Origin: Streptomyces sp. HmicA12
Lineage (GTDB): Bacteria; Actinomycetota; Actinomycetes; Streptomycetales; Streptomycetaceae
Length of the DNA stretch: 64,000 nucleotides
Direction of reading: 5' to 3'
Assembly: GCF_000373565.1 (NCBI RefSeq)
Contig: NZ_KB891842.1
Span: 1 to 64,000, forward strand
The position numbers and the translations under genes were made by a program. The notes beneath the pieces were generated by a model. The model did no database searches. It saw nothing but the letters and a program-made list of their open reading frames with translations, and had not been told where the DNA came from. Positions within the stretch are counted from its first letter, which is position 1. Every line of letters starts with the position of its first letter. Shown piece by piece: positions 42,096 through 50,497 of this stretch.

Positions 42096-42485
42096 TCAGT
42101 TGCGGAACAGCCACACCACCCGGTTCCACGACAGCAGGTGGTAGACGACCAGCACACCGGCCAGAATCACCGCCGGCAGGTGCCTTCCCGCCGCGTACAG
42201 CGCCGCCGCGCCGCCGAAGAAGACGGCGAGTTCCAGCAGGAAGCGCAGGGCGCCCGGCGTGGCGATCACCGTGTCGCCGGAACGGGACGCGTCCCCGGGG
42301 GTGGCGAAGACGCCCCACGCCATGGCCACCGCCAGCGGGACCAGGACCACGAGGGCGTACCGCAGGGCCCCGGACGAGACCGCCCAGGCCCAGACGCCGA
42401 AGGACGCCAGCGCCGCGAGCTCCAGCGCGAAGCGCACGGCCAGCGCTCCCGGATGAAAGCCGTACCCGGACGACCAAGACGACAT
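42096..42485 (-). CDS. YrdB-like small membrane protein (DUF2568)
   Basis: 129-aa membrane protein with four spans: FALELAALASFGVWAWAVS, ALVVLVPLAVAMAWGVF, RFLLELAVFFGGAAALYAAG and AVILAGVLVVYHLLSW. This pattern matches DUF2568/YrdB, of unknown function. ATG at 42485 follows GAGAGGA; an open frame further upstream is not protein-like. Confidence 0.78.
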   Translation of the reverse strand: MSSWSSGYGFHPGALAVRFALELAALASFGVWAWAVSSGALRYALVVLVPLAVAMAWGVFATPGDASRSGDTVIATPGALRFLLELAVFFGGAAALYAAGRHLPAVILAGVLVVYHLLSWNRVVWLFRN

Positions 42486-42635
42486 GGATGGATCCTCTCC
42501 CCGATACCGACAGCTCCTCGGCAGAACGCCGTACGCGATCAGATCACGCGTTCGAGTGGGCCGGGGGCGGTATCGCGAAGGAAGTTCTACGGTGATCACA
42601 GCGGCCCGCGTGCGCGGTCGAGAGCGGAGTGGGTC

Positions 42636-43559
42636 ATGAAGGCGGTGCGGTTCAGCCGGTTCGGGGGGCCTGAGGTGCTGGAGATCGTGGAGCTCCCCGA
42701 TCCGCGGCCCGGCCCCGGCGAGGTCCGTATCGCGGTGCGCGCCGCCGGGGTCAACCCGAGCGACTGGAAGAAGCGCGAGGGCCTGATGGACGAGGAGCTC
42801 CCGCAGACCCTGGGGTACGAGGCGGCCGGCGTGGTCGACGTCGTCGGAGCCGGTGTCACGTACGTGGGCGTCGGCGACCGTGTCTTCGGGCTCGCCGGCG
42901 CGGGGGCCGCCCAGGCCGAGCTGGCCGTGCTGTCCTTCTACGCGCCGATCCCGCCGTCACTCGACTTCGCCGACGCCGCCGCGCTGCCCGCCGCGATCGA
43001 GACCGCCACCCGGGCGCTGGACCAGCTCGGTGTGCGGCACGGATGCACGCTCCTCGTCAACGGCGCCTCGGGCAGCATCGGCAGCGCCGCGGTGCAGCTC
43101 GCCGTGGTGCGGGGCGCACACGTGATCGGCATCGCGGGACCCCGTAACCACGCGTACCTGCGCTCGCTCGGCGCCGAGCCCGTCGCCTACGGGGAAGGGC
43201 TCGGCGAGCGGGTCCGCGCGCTCGCCCCCGACGGCGTCGACCTCGCCCTCGACGTCGCGGGGAGCGGTGTGCTGCCCGAACTCATCGGCCTCGCGGGCGG
43301 CGCGGAGCACGTCGTGACGGTCGCCGACTTCGCCGGTGCGCGGGAGCACGGGGTCCGGTTCAGCCGTGGGGACGAGGGGCGCGCGGTCCATGTGCTGGGC
43401 GAGATCGGGGAGTTGATCGAGAGCGGCCGGTTCTCGCTGCCGGTCGCCGGGACCTTCCCGCTCGACGAGGTCGCCGAGGCGCACCGCGTCAGCAAGGCGG
43501 GCAGCCACGCGCGCGGGAAGCTCGTCCTCGTCGTCGCCCCGGCCGGGGTCTACGGGTAG
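42636..43559 (+). CDS. Zinc-independent quinone-oxidoreductase-like MDR enzyme
   Basis: 307-aa NADPH-dependent medium-chain dehydrogenase/reductase. Typical parts: MKAVRFSRFGGPEVLEIVEL, GVNPSDWKKREG, ALPAAIETATRALDQLGV and the Rossmann motif NGASGSIGSAAVQLA. Zinc ligands are absent, as in quinone reductases. The likely role is reduction of quinones or enones. ATG follows GGAG. Its end overlaps the convergent gene at 43550 by 10 nt. Confidence 0.9.
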   Translation: MKAVRFSRFGGPEVLEIVELPDPRPGPGEVRIAVRAAGVNPSDWKKREGLMDEELPQTLGYEAAGVVDVVGAGVTYVGVGDRVFGLAGAGAAQAELAVLSFYAPIPPSLDFADAAALPAAIETATRALDQLGVRHGCTLLVNGASGSIGSAAVQLAVVRGAHVIGIAGPRNHAYLRSLGAEPVAYGEGLGERVRALAPDGVDLALDVAGSGVLPELIGLAGGAEHVVTVADFAGAREHGVRFSRGDEGRAVHVLGEIGELIESGRFSLPVAGTFPLDEVAEAHRVSKAGSHARGKLVLVVAPAGVYG

Positions 43560-44107
43560 AGCACCCCGTAGACCCGGGCGAACCGGTTCGCGGGCGCCGC
43601 CGAGCCGCCCAGCCGTTCCAGGAAGAACGCGCGGGCCATGGACCGCATCTGCTCCCCGGTCACGTGCACGACCCACCGGTTGGCCGCGGCACTGAACCGC
43701 GCCGTCTCCACGGCCGTCCCCAGACCGTGCGCCGGGCCGTCGCGCAGACGCTCGCCCAGGGCGACGAACCGCTTGAGCACGTCGAGGTCCGAGCGGCGCA
43801 GCGCCACCTTCTGCAGCCCGGGCTCCGGCGGCTCGTCGACCGCCGAGGGCGTGGCCCGCACCTGGGCGTAGAGCAGGACGTCCCACCCGTCCGCGGTGAG
43901 CCGGACCGCCCAGGGGACCGGGTGGCCCGCCCGCGCGGAGAGCTCCGTTCGTTCCTCCGTGGACGCCGACCGGGCCAGGCCGAGTCCCACCAGAGGCGCC
44001 GCGGTGCGTTCGTCGAGGCCGGGGCCCTCGGTGGCCCAGCCGTCCGGTTCGCGCTGGGCGTCCGCCACGCGCCGCAACAGAGCGAAGTGCCCCTCGGAAC
44101 GACCCAT
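43550..44107 (-). CDS. Conserved hypothetical protein
   Basis: 185-aa soluble protein, not recognised with certainty; it resembles DUF6417-type Streptomyces proteins but I cannot confirm this. It is helix-rich: a first part FALLRRVADAQREPDGWA, a central WAVRLTADGWDVLLYAQVRA, and a final VHVTGEQMRSMARAFFLERLG. ATG at 44107 follows GGGAGGGG. The frame continues upstream for 114 codons without a good start. Confidence 0.6.
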   Translation of the reverse strand: MGRSEGHFALLRRVADAQREPDGWATEGPGLDERTAAPLVGLGLARSASTEERTELSARAGHPVPWAVRLTADGWDVLLYAQVRATPSAVDEPPEPGLQKVALRRSDLDVLKRFVALGERLRDGPAHGLGTAVETARFSAAANRWVVHVTGEQMRSMARAFFLERLGGSAAPANRFARVYGVLYP

Positions 44108-44470
44108 CCCTGCCCCTCCCGCCGACCTGTGCGATGGCGAGACGTTAGCGCGCGGTGTCCTCCGGGCGGGGCGCGTTGCGTCAGGCACCCCTCGAAATGG
44201 GGGCGTCACGCGACACGGGCGCGCCCCCTGGTGCCGTTTCCGGTACAGGCCCGACGTCTCTCGCTGTGCCGGCGCAGGGCCTGCTCGCTGCGGCCGTACG
44301 CGCTGAAGCGGAACCCCCGCGTCCTCGGTCCAGTACCACCGCAGCCGGTCCGCGACTGTGCGTGGTCGATCTGCCCAGGGGCGATCTCCGGGCATGGGCA
44401 GATCGTAGAAGGGGGTGCGCGCCCGCTGTCGGCGCGCACCCCCTGCCACGTCGTTCCCCGTGCCCGGGCG
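44108..44470. terminator. Gap downstream of GH74 with two perfect hairpins
   Basis: Two adjacent stems lie after the GH74 stop on its strand: GGGGGTGCGCGCC (44411-44423), 7-nt loop, GGCGCGCACCCCC (44431-44443); then CGATCTGCCCA (44367-44377), 17-nt loop, TGGGCAGATCG (44395-44405). The first is the likely terminator. No supportable gene in 44108-44360. Confidence 0.7.
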
Positions 44471-47131
44471 TCAGCTCACCGCACAGCTCTGCTCACCCAG
44501 CTTGAACGCCGTCGGCTTCGCGTTCGCCGTCCCGGGCCGCGACCCCGTGAAGCCGAACGCCACCGAACTCCCGGCCGCCACCGTCCCGTTCCAGCTCACG
44601 TTCTTCGCCGTGACCGCCGTACCGGACTGGCTGTACGAGGCGTTCCACAGCTGCGAGACCTTCTGGCCGTCGGCGAAGGACCAGCCGAGCGACCAGCCGT
44701 TCCAGGCGGTGGAGCCCGTGTTGGTCAGGGTCACGTCCGCCTGGAAGCCGCCCGACCACTCGTTCGTGACCTTGTACGCGACCGTGCAGGCGGCCGTGCC
44801 GCCGGAGCCGCCGTCGCCGTCACCCGGCGTGGTCGGTGTGTCCGCCGTGTCGCCGTAGACGACCCCCCGGCCGTTCGTCGACACGTACACCCGGCCGTAC
44901 ACGCGCGGATCGCCCGTGATCGCCGCGCCCGTCCAACCCCACTGGTGCGCCTCGTCGTTGACGCGGGTCCACGACGCGCCCGCGTCCGTCGAACGGAAGA
45001 TGCCGCGCACCCCGCCGATCTTCGCGCTCGCGTAGAGCGTCTGGTACGTGGCACCGGGCGCCGCCTTGCCGAAGCCGATGGTGTCGGCCTGCTGGACGTT
45101 CGACAGCTTGGTGAACGTGGCGCCGCCGTCCGTCGAGTGCCACAGCCCGTACGCGCCGTCGGCCGCGCCGCCCGCCAGCCAGATGTCGCCCTTCGCGCCC
45201 GGCACCGCCTTGAACCGGACCGGCCCTTCCGTCGGCAGCCCGCTCGACGCCTTCGCGGTGAAGCTCGCCCCGCCGTCCGAACTGGCCAAGAAAGTACCGG
45301 ACTTGAAGGCGTAGAAAATCTTGGCGTCGGAGCGGTCCGACTCCACGACGGCGCCCGCGGGCACCCCGCTCGCCGCCGTCCACGAGGACCCCGTGCCGGT
45401 CTGTACGGCCGCGCCGTCCGGGCTCCACACGATCCGCCCGCCGTCCGTCGACACCGCGACCGTGCCGCCGCCCGTGACGCCCGAGGGGTCCGTGCCGGCC
45501 GCGTACCAGTTGGCGCCGTTGTCGTTCGAGAGCGCGACGTGCGCGCCCGAGTCGACGTTCCCGGCGCGCACCACGACGTCCGGCTTGCTCTCGGCGAAGT
45601 CCAGGCTCGTGGACGAGGTGAAGTTGGGGGACGTGAACATCATCGACGGGACCTTCGTCAGGTCCGTGTGCCGGAAGCCGCCGATGTCGCCCAGAGCGGA
45701 CAGGAGCGGTGCACCGGACGGCGGCGACGCGATGTCGTTGACCGCCGTCTCCTCAAGTCCCTTGACCATGGGGGAGATCGAGAAGGTGCCGCCCGTGTCC
45801 CACTTGCCGAGATCCTCGGTGCCGTAGACCGTCGCGCCCGTCCCGTACATCATCCGGTCCGAGTCGAACGGGTCGATCTCCAGCGCCTCCGTCATCCAGC
45901 CCAGCTTCGGCGTCTGCTCGGGCGGGGACGGGTTCGCGCCCCACGTCAGCCAGGGCACGGACGAGACGTCCATCGTGTAGCGGTTCGCGCGGTTCGGGTA
46001 CGACGTGTAGTCCCACGCCTTCGTCCAGGTGCCGCCGCTGTCCGTGGAGCGGAAGATCAGCGTGTCCGGCCACCAGGAGCTGTAGCCCGAGACCATCACC
46101 GTGCCGGGGTGCTGCCGGTCCAGGGTCAGACCGCTGAAGCCGTAGTAGGTGTCGGCCTCCGCGACCGGGCTGATGTCCTTCCACTCGCCGGTCTTCGTCG
46201 CGTACCGCCAGACCTGGCCCTTGCCGCCGTCGTACGGGCCGCCGGTGTCGCTGTACGCCACGTACAGGTAGCCGTTCTCGGCGTCCAGCACGCTCTTGTG
46301 CGGCAGGTGGCCGGTCGGCTGGCCCGCCACCCGCTGCCACGTCACGCCCGCGTCCGTCGAGCGGTAGACGGAGTTGTCCTTGTCCGCGACGCCGACGTAG
46401 ACGGTCTGCGTGCGGCCGGTGCCGGTGCCCGTCGACTCGTCGAACGTCACCCACACCACGCCCTGGTTGTCGGAGGCGTAGCCGGACGTGTCGGACGGGT
46501 CCTGCTGGTAGTTGCCCACGTTCGGGAAGGCGGTCACCCGGGACCAGCTCACGCCCGCGTCCGTCGAGCGCCACAGGCCCTTGCCGCTGGGCGCGGCCAG
46601 GTAGAGGACCTTGTTGTCGTGCGGGTCGATCGCGAGGCGTTCGCCCATGCCACGGCCCGGCATGTTGCCGCCGAGCTTGAACGGCAGGTCCGTCTTCTTC
46701 CAGGTCGCGCCGCGGTCCGCGGAGCGCAGGATCGCGCCGTTTCCGGGATCCCAGTCGTTCGTGTACGTGCCGACGGCGGCGTACACCTTGTCCGGGTCGA
46801 CGGAGTCGGTGGCGAGAGAGGCCACGCCAGTGTGGCCCCAGTCGTCCCAGCCGACCGAGTCGAGCAGCGGCGTCCAGGACTTGGTGTCCTGCTCCCAGCG
46901 GTAGGCGCCGCCGATGTCGGTGCGGGCGTAGGCGAGGTTCTTCTCGGAGCGGTTGAAGACGATGCCGGGCACGAAGCCGCCACCGTCGATACGGGCGTTC
47001 TTCCAGGTGTAGGTGTCGGCGGCGATGTGGGGCTTCGGTTGCGCCTGCGCGCTCTGAGTGCCCGTCAACAACCCCGCCGTGAGGGCGAGTACGGCCGCGA
47101 CGAGCAGCCTCGTTCTTCGTGGTGTGCGCAT
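44471..47131 (-). CDS. Secreted xyloglucanase, GH74 with C-terminal CBM2
   Basis: 886-aa extracellular enzyme. Signal peptide about 1-30 (LLVAAVLALTAGLLTGTQSAQA). The catalytic part (about 31-770) is two seven-bladed propellers with many BNR/Asp-box turns (RSTDAGVSWSRV and similar). The GH74 catalytic Asp residues are likely in YARTDIGGAYRW near residue 71 and SALGDIGGFRH. After a Pro/Gly linker the C-terminal CBM2 (about 784-886) begins ACTVAYKVTNEWSGGFQADV. It cleaves xyloglucan coating cellulose. It lies downstream of the CBM2-bearing GH48 on the same strand. No CebR box was found directly ahead of it, so expression may depend on read-through. Confidence 0.92.
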   Translation of the reverse strand: MRTPRRTRLLVAAVLALTAGLLTGTQSAQAQPKPHIAADTYTWKNARIDGGGFVPGIVFNRSEKNLAYARTDIGGAYRWEQDTKSWTPLLDSVGWDDWGHTGVASLATDSVDPDKVYAAVGTYTNDWDPGNGAILRSADRGATWKKTDLPFKLGGNMPGRGMGERLAIDPHDNKVLYLAAPSGKGLWRSTDAGVSWSRVTAFPNVGNYQQDPSDTSGYASDNQGVVWVTFDESTGTGTGRTQTVYVGVADKDNSVYRSTDAGVTWQRVAGQPTGHLPHKSVLDAENGYLYVAYSDTGGPYDGGKGQVWRYATKTGEWKDISPVAEADTYYGFSGLTLDRQHPGTVMVSGYSSWWPDTLIFRSTDSGGTWTKAWDYTSYPNRANRYTMDVSSVPWLTWGANPSPPEQTPKLGWMTEALEIDPFDSDRMMYGTGATVYGTEDLGKWDTGGTFSISPMVKGLEETAVNDIASPPSGAPLLSALGDIGGFRHTDLTKVPSMMFTSPNFTSSTSLDFAESKPDVVVRAGNVDSGAHVALSNDNGANWYAAGTDPSGVTGGGTVAVSTDGGRIVWSPDGAAVQTGTGSSWTAASGVPAGAVVESDRSDAKIFYAFKSGTFLASSDGGASFTAKASSGLPTEGPVRFKAVPGAKGDIWLAGGAADGAYGLWHSTDGGATFTKLSNVQQADTIGFGKAAPGATYQTLYASAKIGGVRGIFRSTDAGASWTRVNDEAHQWGWTGAAITGDPRVYGRVYVSTNGRGVVYGDTADTPTTPGDGDGGSGGTAACTVAYKVTNEWSGGFQADVTLTNTGSTAWNGWSLGWSFADGQKVSQLWNASYSQSGTAVTAKNVSWNGTVAAGSSVAFGFTGSRPGTANAKPTAFKLGEQSCAVS

Positions 47132-47244
47132 GGAGGGTCCCGGGGGGTGAGAAGGGGGAGCGGGGGTGCAGGGCGGTGGGCCGGGCCGCCCTCGGGGAGG
47201 AGGACGACCCGACCCTCTGCGGAGCCACTGCCGGGCGGGGCCCC

Positions 47245-47350
47245 GGCCTGGTCGCGGCGCTGGCGTCTGCCGGGCGGTGCCTGGCACGCACGCTCGAGAC
47301 GCCGCCCGGCCCGCCCTTCGGGCGGACGACGCCAGCGCCGCGACCAGGCC
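47245..47350 (-). terminator. 23-bp perfect inverted repeat after the first GH48 gene
   Basis: Arms at 47245-47267 and 47328-47350 are exactly complementary over 23 bp (ends GGCCTGG...GCGTC), enclosing 60 nt with smaller GC hairpins. One arm touches the GH48 stop codon. It separates GH48 from GH74 and may be an attenuator or terminator. Confidence 0.65.
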
Positions 47351-50253
47351 TACTCGAGCAGCTCCGCATAGGAACCCATGGCGAGCGCGATGTCCGCCTG
47401 GGCCCAGAACCGGTGGTACGTGAAGGTCGGCGCCGCGCCGCCCGCCAGATAGGCCTCGATCTTCGACCAGTTGGGGTCGTCCTTGTAGAAGGAGCGGAGC
47501 GAGGCGAAGGTGGACGAGGAGTTGATCGCGTCGCCGTTCGGCATGGTGCCGGTCCAGCCGGACGGCACGTAGACCGCGTCGTCGAAGCGGCTGTAGTCGG
47601 CCCGCGTCTCGGGCACCGCGATGCCGAGCGCGTCCTGGTTGTTCTTCCACATGCCGTCGAGCAGGGCCTTCGCCGTGGACTTCGCCTCCGCGTCGCCGGA
47701 CTTGGCGCCGTAGTAGGTGAGGGTCTTTGCGTAGGCCGCGGCCACCCCGACGTCGTTCGTGTAGTCGGCGACCGTGACGTGAAGTCCGCTGTTCGCGCCT
47801 GGACTTGACGCGTTCCAGGTGTCCGGCTTGCCCGACCACTTCAGGGTGGAGGGGATCTGGAAGCTGCCGTCGGGGTTGACGGTCGTCTCGGACAGGGCCC
47901 AGTCGACCCACTTGTCCAGGACGGCCTTGGCGTCGGCGTCACCCGTCTGCTGGTAGTACTCGGCGACGCGCTCCATCGACCAGGCCTGGAAGCCGAACCA
48001 CTGGTTGGACGGCGGGTCGTGGTAGACGGGCGCCTCGTCGTAGTACATGCCGTAGAAGGTCGGCGTGCCGGACGGCGGGGTCGCGTACCGGCCGGACCAG
48101 CTGTTGGTCGCACCGCCCGCGATGGCGCCCTCGTCCGACTGCAGCCAGCGGTAGAACTCCAGCTGCCGGTCGAGCGACTTGGCCCAATCCGCCTGCCCAG
48201 TGGCCGACTTGGGCTTCAGGTCGGCGACCGAGGAGAGCGCGTACGCCGCCAGGGGGTTCTGGTAACCGCCGTGGGTGTGGCTGGAGCCGATGCGCCAGGC
48301 CCAGCCCGCCGAGGTGTCGGTGGCGCCGCCCCACGCGTAGTACCAGGACATCAGGTAGAACGAGGCGTCCTTGCCGGTGCCGGCCGGGCAGGTCGTCGGC
48401 CCGACGCAGTTGCCCACCTTCTTGAAGTACTTGTCGTACATCGCGTAGCGCAGGTAGTCGCCCATCTTCGCGGCCTTGCCGAGGGTGGCCGAGACCTCGG
48501 AGCCCTTGCCCTGCTCCTTGGCCCAGATGTCCGCCCAGTACGCGGCCTGCACGGCCCGCGCGTCGGCGTCGGGGGCGTTGGTGAACTTCCACTGCTTCGC
48601 GTACGACGCGTCACCGGTGAACAGGTCCAAGTACCCGTTCTTCCCGCCGTACTTGAAGGCGTCGCAGGTCGGCTGCGGCACCGTCTCCCACACCGACTCC
48701 TGCGCGCCGCGCTGGAAAGTGTTGATGTAGGACGGGCCGGTCGCCGTCGGGCCGGCCTCGCACTTTCCGGGTTCGTTGCCGTACCCGTAGACGTTGTCGA
48801 CGTCCTGAAGCCAGTGCATGCCGTAGACGTCGTCGGTGCCGTACGCGCTCTTCAGCTCGGCCGCGATCGGGTCGCTGCCGACGGAGACCGACGGATCGAG
48901 CTTCGCCGGGTACTGCGACGGCAGATCCTCCTCGGGGGCGTACGTCGCGGGCTTGGACGCGTTGTAGAACGAGTTCGTCGGCTGGTCCGCGTGTGTGGGG
49001 ATCATGTACTTCTCCATGATCTCCCAGGCGCCGTTGAACTTGGACCAGTCGCCACTGACCTTGCCGTACATGGCCTGCAACCACAGCAGGTACGAGTACG
49101 CCTCGGACGTCGTCTCGTGGCCGTGGTCCGGCGCCTCGACGATCAGCGTCTCGACCGAGTGGTACGGGACGCCCTCCGGCGAGAAGTAGCCGTTCGCCGG
49201 GTTGGTGATCTTCCCGTAGAGGTCGAGGAAGCGGGTGTCGTACTCCTTGCCGGCCGCGAGCTGCGTGACCGTGACCGTCGCCTTGCTGTGGCCGGGCGCG
49301 GTGACCGTGAACGTGGCGGCGCCGGTCCCGGAGGAGTCCGCCGCGACGGTCACCTTCTGCGCCGTGTTCCAGTTCGACGGGGTGAAGGTGAGGCTCGCGC
49401 CGGAGGAGACCGACAGGCCCGTGTTGCCGTCGGACCGGGCCGCCGTCACCGTCACGTTCGAGGACGGCTGCGTCGACAGCTTCACGTCGAATGTGCCCGA
49501 CTTGCCCTGCTGGACGCCGAGTTGGGACGGTGTCGCGACCACGGCGGGGCCCGTCGCGACCGTGATGCCGACCGGCGTCGACTCGCCGGAGGCGCCCGTG
49601 CTGTCGTACGCCTTGGCGTAGAGCGAGTGGGTGCCGGCCGCGAGGGAGTCCGTGCCGAGCTCGTACGGGGACGTGGCGTCGGTGCCGAGCAGCTTCGTGT
49701 CGTCGTAGAACTCGACCTTCGCGATGCTCGCCCCGTCGGCGGCCGCCGCGGTCGCCGCGAGCGGCACGGCGTCCCCGGCCGTGTAGACCGCGCCCGCCTT
49801 GGGGCTGGTGAGGACGGTGACCGGCGGCTGATGGGCGCCGGCACACGTCGTGCCATTGATCGCGAAATTCGTGGGCGCTGAATTCGAGCCACTGTAAGTG
49901 AATTGCGCCCCGGTGGAGGCGGCGGCGCCGGCCGCGATCTTTCCGTTGTATCCGGCGTCCTTCACGGTGATGTTCTTGCCGGATTGCGACCAGGTGCCGT
50001 TCCAGCCGTTCGTGAGTTTCTGGTCACCGGCGTAGGAGTAGGTGAGGGTCCAGCCGTCGATCGCCGCGCTGCCGCGGTTGGTGATCGTCAGATCGGCCGT
50101 GAAGCCGGATCCCCAGTCGTTGGTTCTGTAGTCGACGCTGCACTCAACTGCCGCTGCCTCAGCGGTAGTTGGCAGTGCTGCAAGTGTGGCGAGCGGTAGT
50201 GCCAGTGCGGCCGCTGCGGCGGTCCACAACCGCCGGGCCGGTCTCTTGGGCAT
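47350..50253 (-). CDS. CBM2-GH48 reducing-end cellobiohydrolase
   Basis: 967-aa exocellulase that releases cellobiose from the reducing ends of cellulose chains. Order: signal peptide about 1-34 (ending TTAEA-A); CBM2 about 36-137 (VECSVDYRTNDWGSGFTADL); an Ig-like domain about 140-235 (VTVLTSPKAGAVYTAGDAVP); a second beta-sandwich about 236-325 (SNWNTAQKVTVAADSS); and GH48 about 328-967. The catalytic acid Glu is in HETTSEAYSYLLWLQAMYG, and other hallmarks are YGMHWLQDVDNVYGY and PVYHDPPSNQWFGFQ. ATG after AGGAGGAA. A perfect CebR box overlaps the promoter. Divergent from CBM2-GH5. Confidence 0.95.
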   Translation of the reverse strand: MPKRPARRLWTAAAAALALPLATLAALPTTAEAAAVECSVDYRTNDWGSGFTADLTITNRGSAAIDGWTLTYSYAGDQKLTNGWNGTWSQSGKNITVKDAGYNGKIAAGAAASTGAQFTYSGSNSAPTNFAINGTTCAGAHQPPVTVLTSPKAGAVYTAGDAVPLAATAAAADGASIAKVEFYDDTKLLGTDATSPYELGTDSLAAGTHSLYAKAYDSTGASGESTPVGITVATGPAVVATPSQLGVQQGKSGTFDVKLSTQPSSNVTVTAARSDGNTGLSVSSGASLTFTPSNWNTAQKVTVAADSSGTGAATFTVTAPGHSKATVTVTQLAAGKEYDTRFLDLYGKITNPANGYFSPEGVPYHSVETLIVEAPDHGHETTSEAYSYLLWLQAMYGKVSGDWSKFNGAWEIMEKYMIPTHADQPTNSFYNASKPATYAPEEDLPSQYPAKLDPSVSVGSDPIAAELKSAYGTDDVYGMHWLQDVDNVYGYGNEPGKCEAGPTATGPSYINTFQRGAQESVWETVPQPTCDAFKYGGKNGYLDLFTGDASYAKQWKFTNAPDADARAVQAAYWADIWAKEQGKGSEVSATLGKAAKMGDYLRYAMYDKYFKKVGNCVGPTTCPAGTGKDASFYLMSWYYAWGGATDTSAGWAWRIGSSHTHGGYQNPLAAYALSSVADLKPKSATGQADWAKSLDRQLEFYRWLQSDEGAIAGGATNSWSGRYATPPSGTPTFYGMYYDEAPVYHDPPSNQWFGFQAWSMERVAEYYQQTGDADAKAVLDKWVDWALSETTVNPDGSFQIPSTLKWSGKPDTWNASSPGANSGLHVTVADYTNDVGVAAAYAKTLTYYGAKSGDAEAKSTAKALLDGMWKNNQDALGIAVPETRADYSRFDDAVYVPSGWTGTMPNGDAINSSSTFASLRSFYKDDPNWSKIEAYLAGGAAPTFTYHRFWAQADIALAMGSYAELLE

Positions 50254-50294
50254 GGGGGGTTCCTCCTGGTGCGGCTCGACAACCTGTGAACCAG

Positions 50295-50308
50295 TGGGAG
50301 CGCTCCCA
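50295..50308. promoter_or_regulatory. CebR/CelR box, perfect
   Basis: TGGGAGCGCTCCCA is the exact 14-bp operator of the cellobiose-responsive LacI-type repressor CebR/CelR. It overlaps the -10 side of the GH48 promoter. Confidence 0.9.
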
Positions 50309-50348
50309 GGATGGGGAGGAGTCAAATGGGGGTCAAGAGACTTGAAGA

Positions 50349-50364
50349 GTCGAATTAATTCGAC
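50349..50364. promoter_or_regulatory. AT-rich palindrome shared by both cellulase divergons
   Basis: GTCGAATTAATTCGAC is a perfect 16-bp palindrome in a GC-rich setting. It starts 13 nt upstream of the GH48 -35 box. The near-identical site at 55960 suggests a conserved regulator site. Confidence 0.6.
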
Positions 50365-50431
50365 AGTGGCTTTTCGGAACCCCTCTGTTGCTTGACGGGA
50401 GTTCCTTCTCTACAGTCCACCCAGCAACCAG

Positions 50432-50445
50432 TGGGAGCGATTCCA
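50432..50445. promoter_or_regulatory. CebR box, imperfect, ahead of CBM2-GH5
   Basis: TGGGAGCGATTCCA matches the CebR consensus at 12 of 14 positions. It lies about 53 nt before the GH5 start and downstream of the predicted promoter, suited to roadblock repression. Confidence 0.75.
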
Positions 50446-50497
50446 TCAGTCGACGCGCCGGCCTCCGCCGTCGCGCCAGAGCTGCAAGGAGTCGCTC

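Larger units (their letters stand above)
50254..50497. promoter_or_regulatory. Divergent cellulase promoter region 1
   Basis: Contains, left to right: a perfect CebR box (50295-50308); GH48 promoter on the minus strand (TTGACC 50336-50331, 17 nt, CATCCT 50313-50308); the AT palindrome (50349-50364); GH5 promoter on the plus strand (TTGCTT 50388-50393, 17 nt, TACAGT 50411-50416); and an imperfect CebR box (50432-50445) just past the predicted GH5 transcript start. Confidence 0.65.

Noticed and set aside
44108..44449. Upstream extension of the 43550 gene with a protein-like stretch (DRPRTVADRLRWYWTEDAG)
   Set aside because: No start/RBS support and most of the extension is low-complexity; at best a gene remnant.
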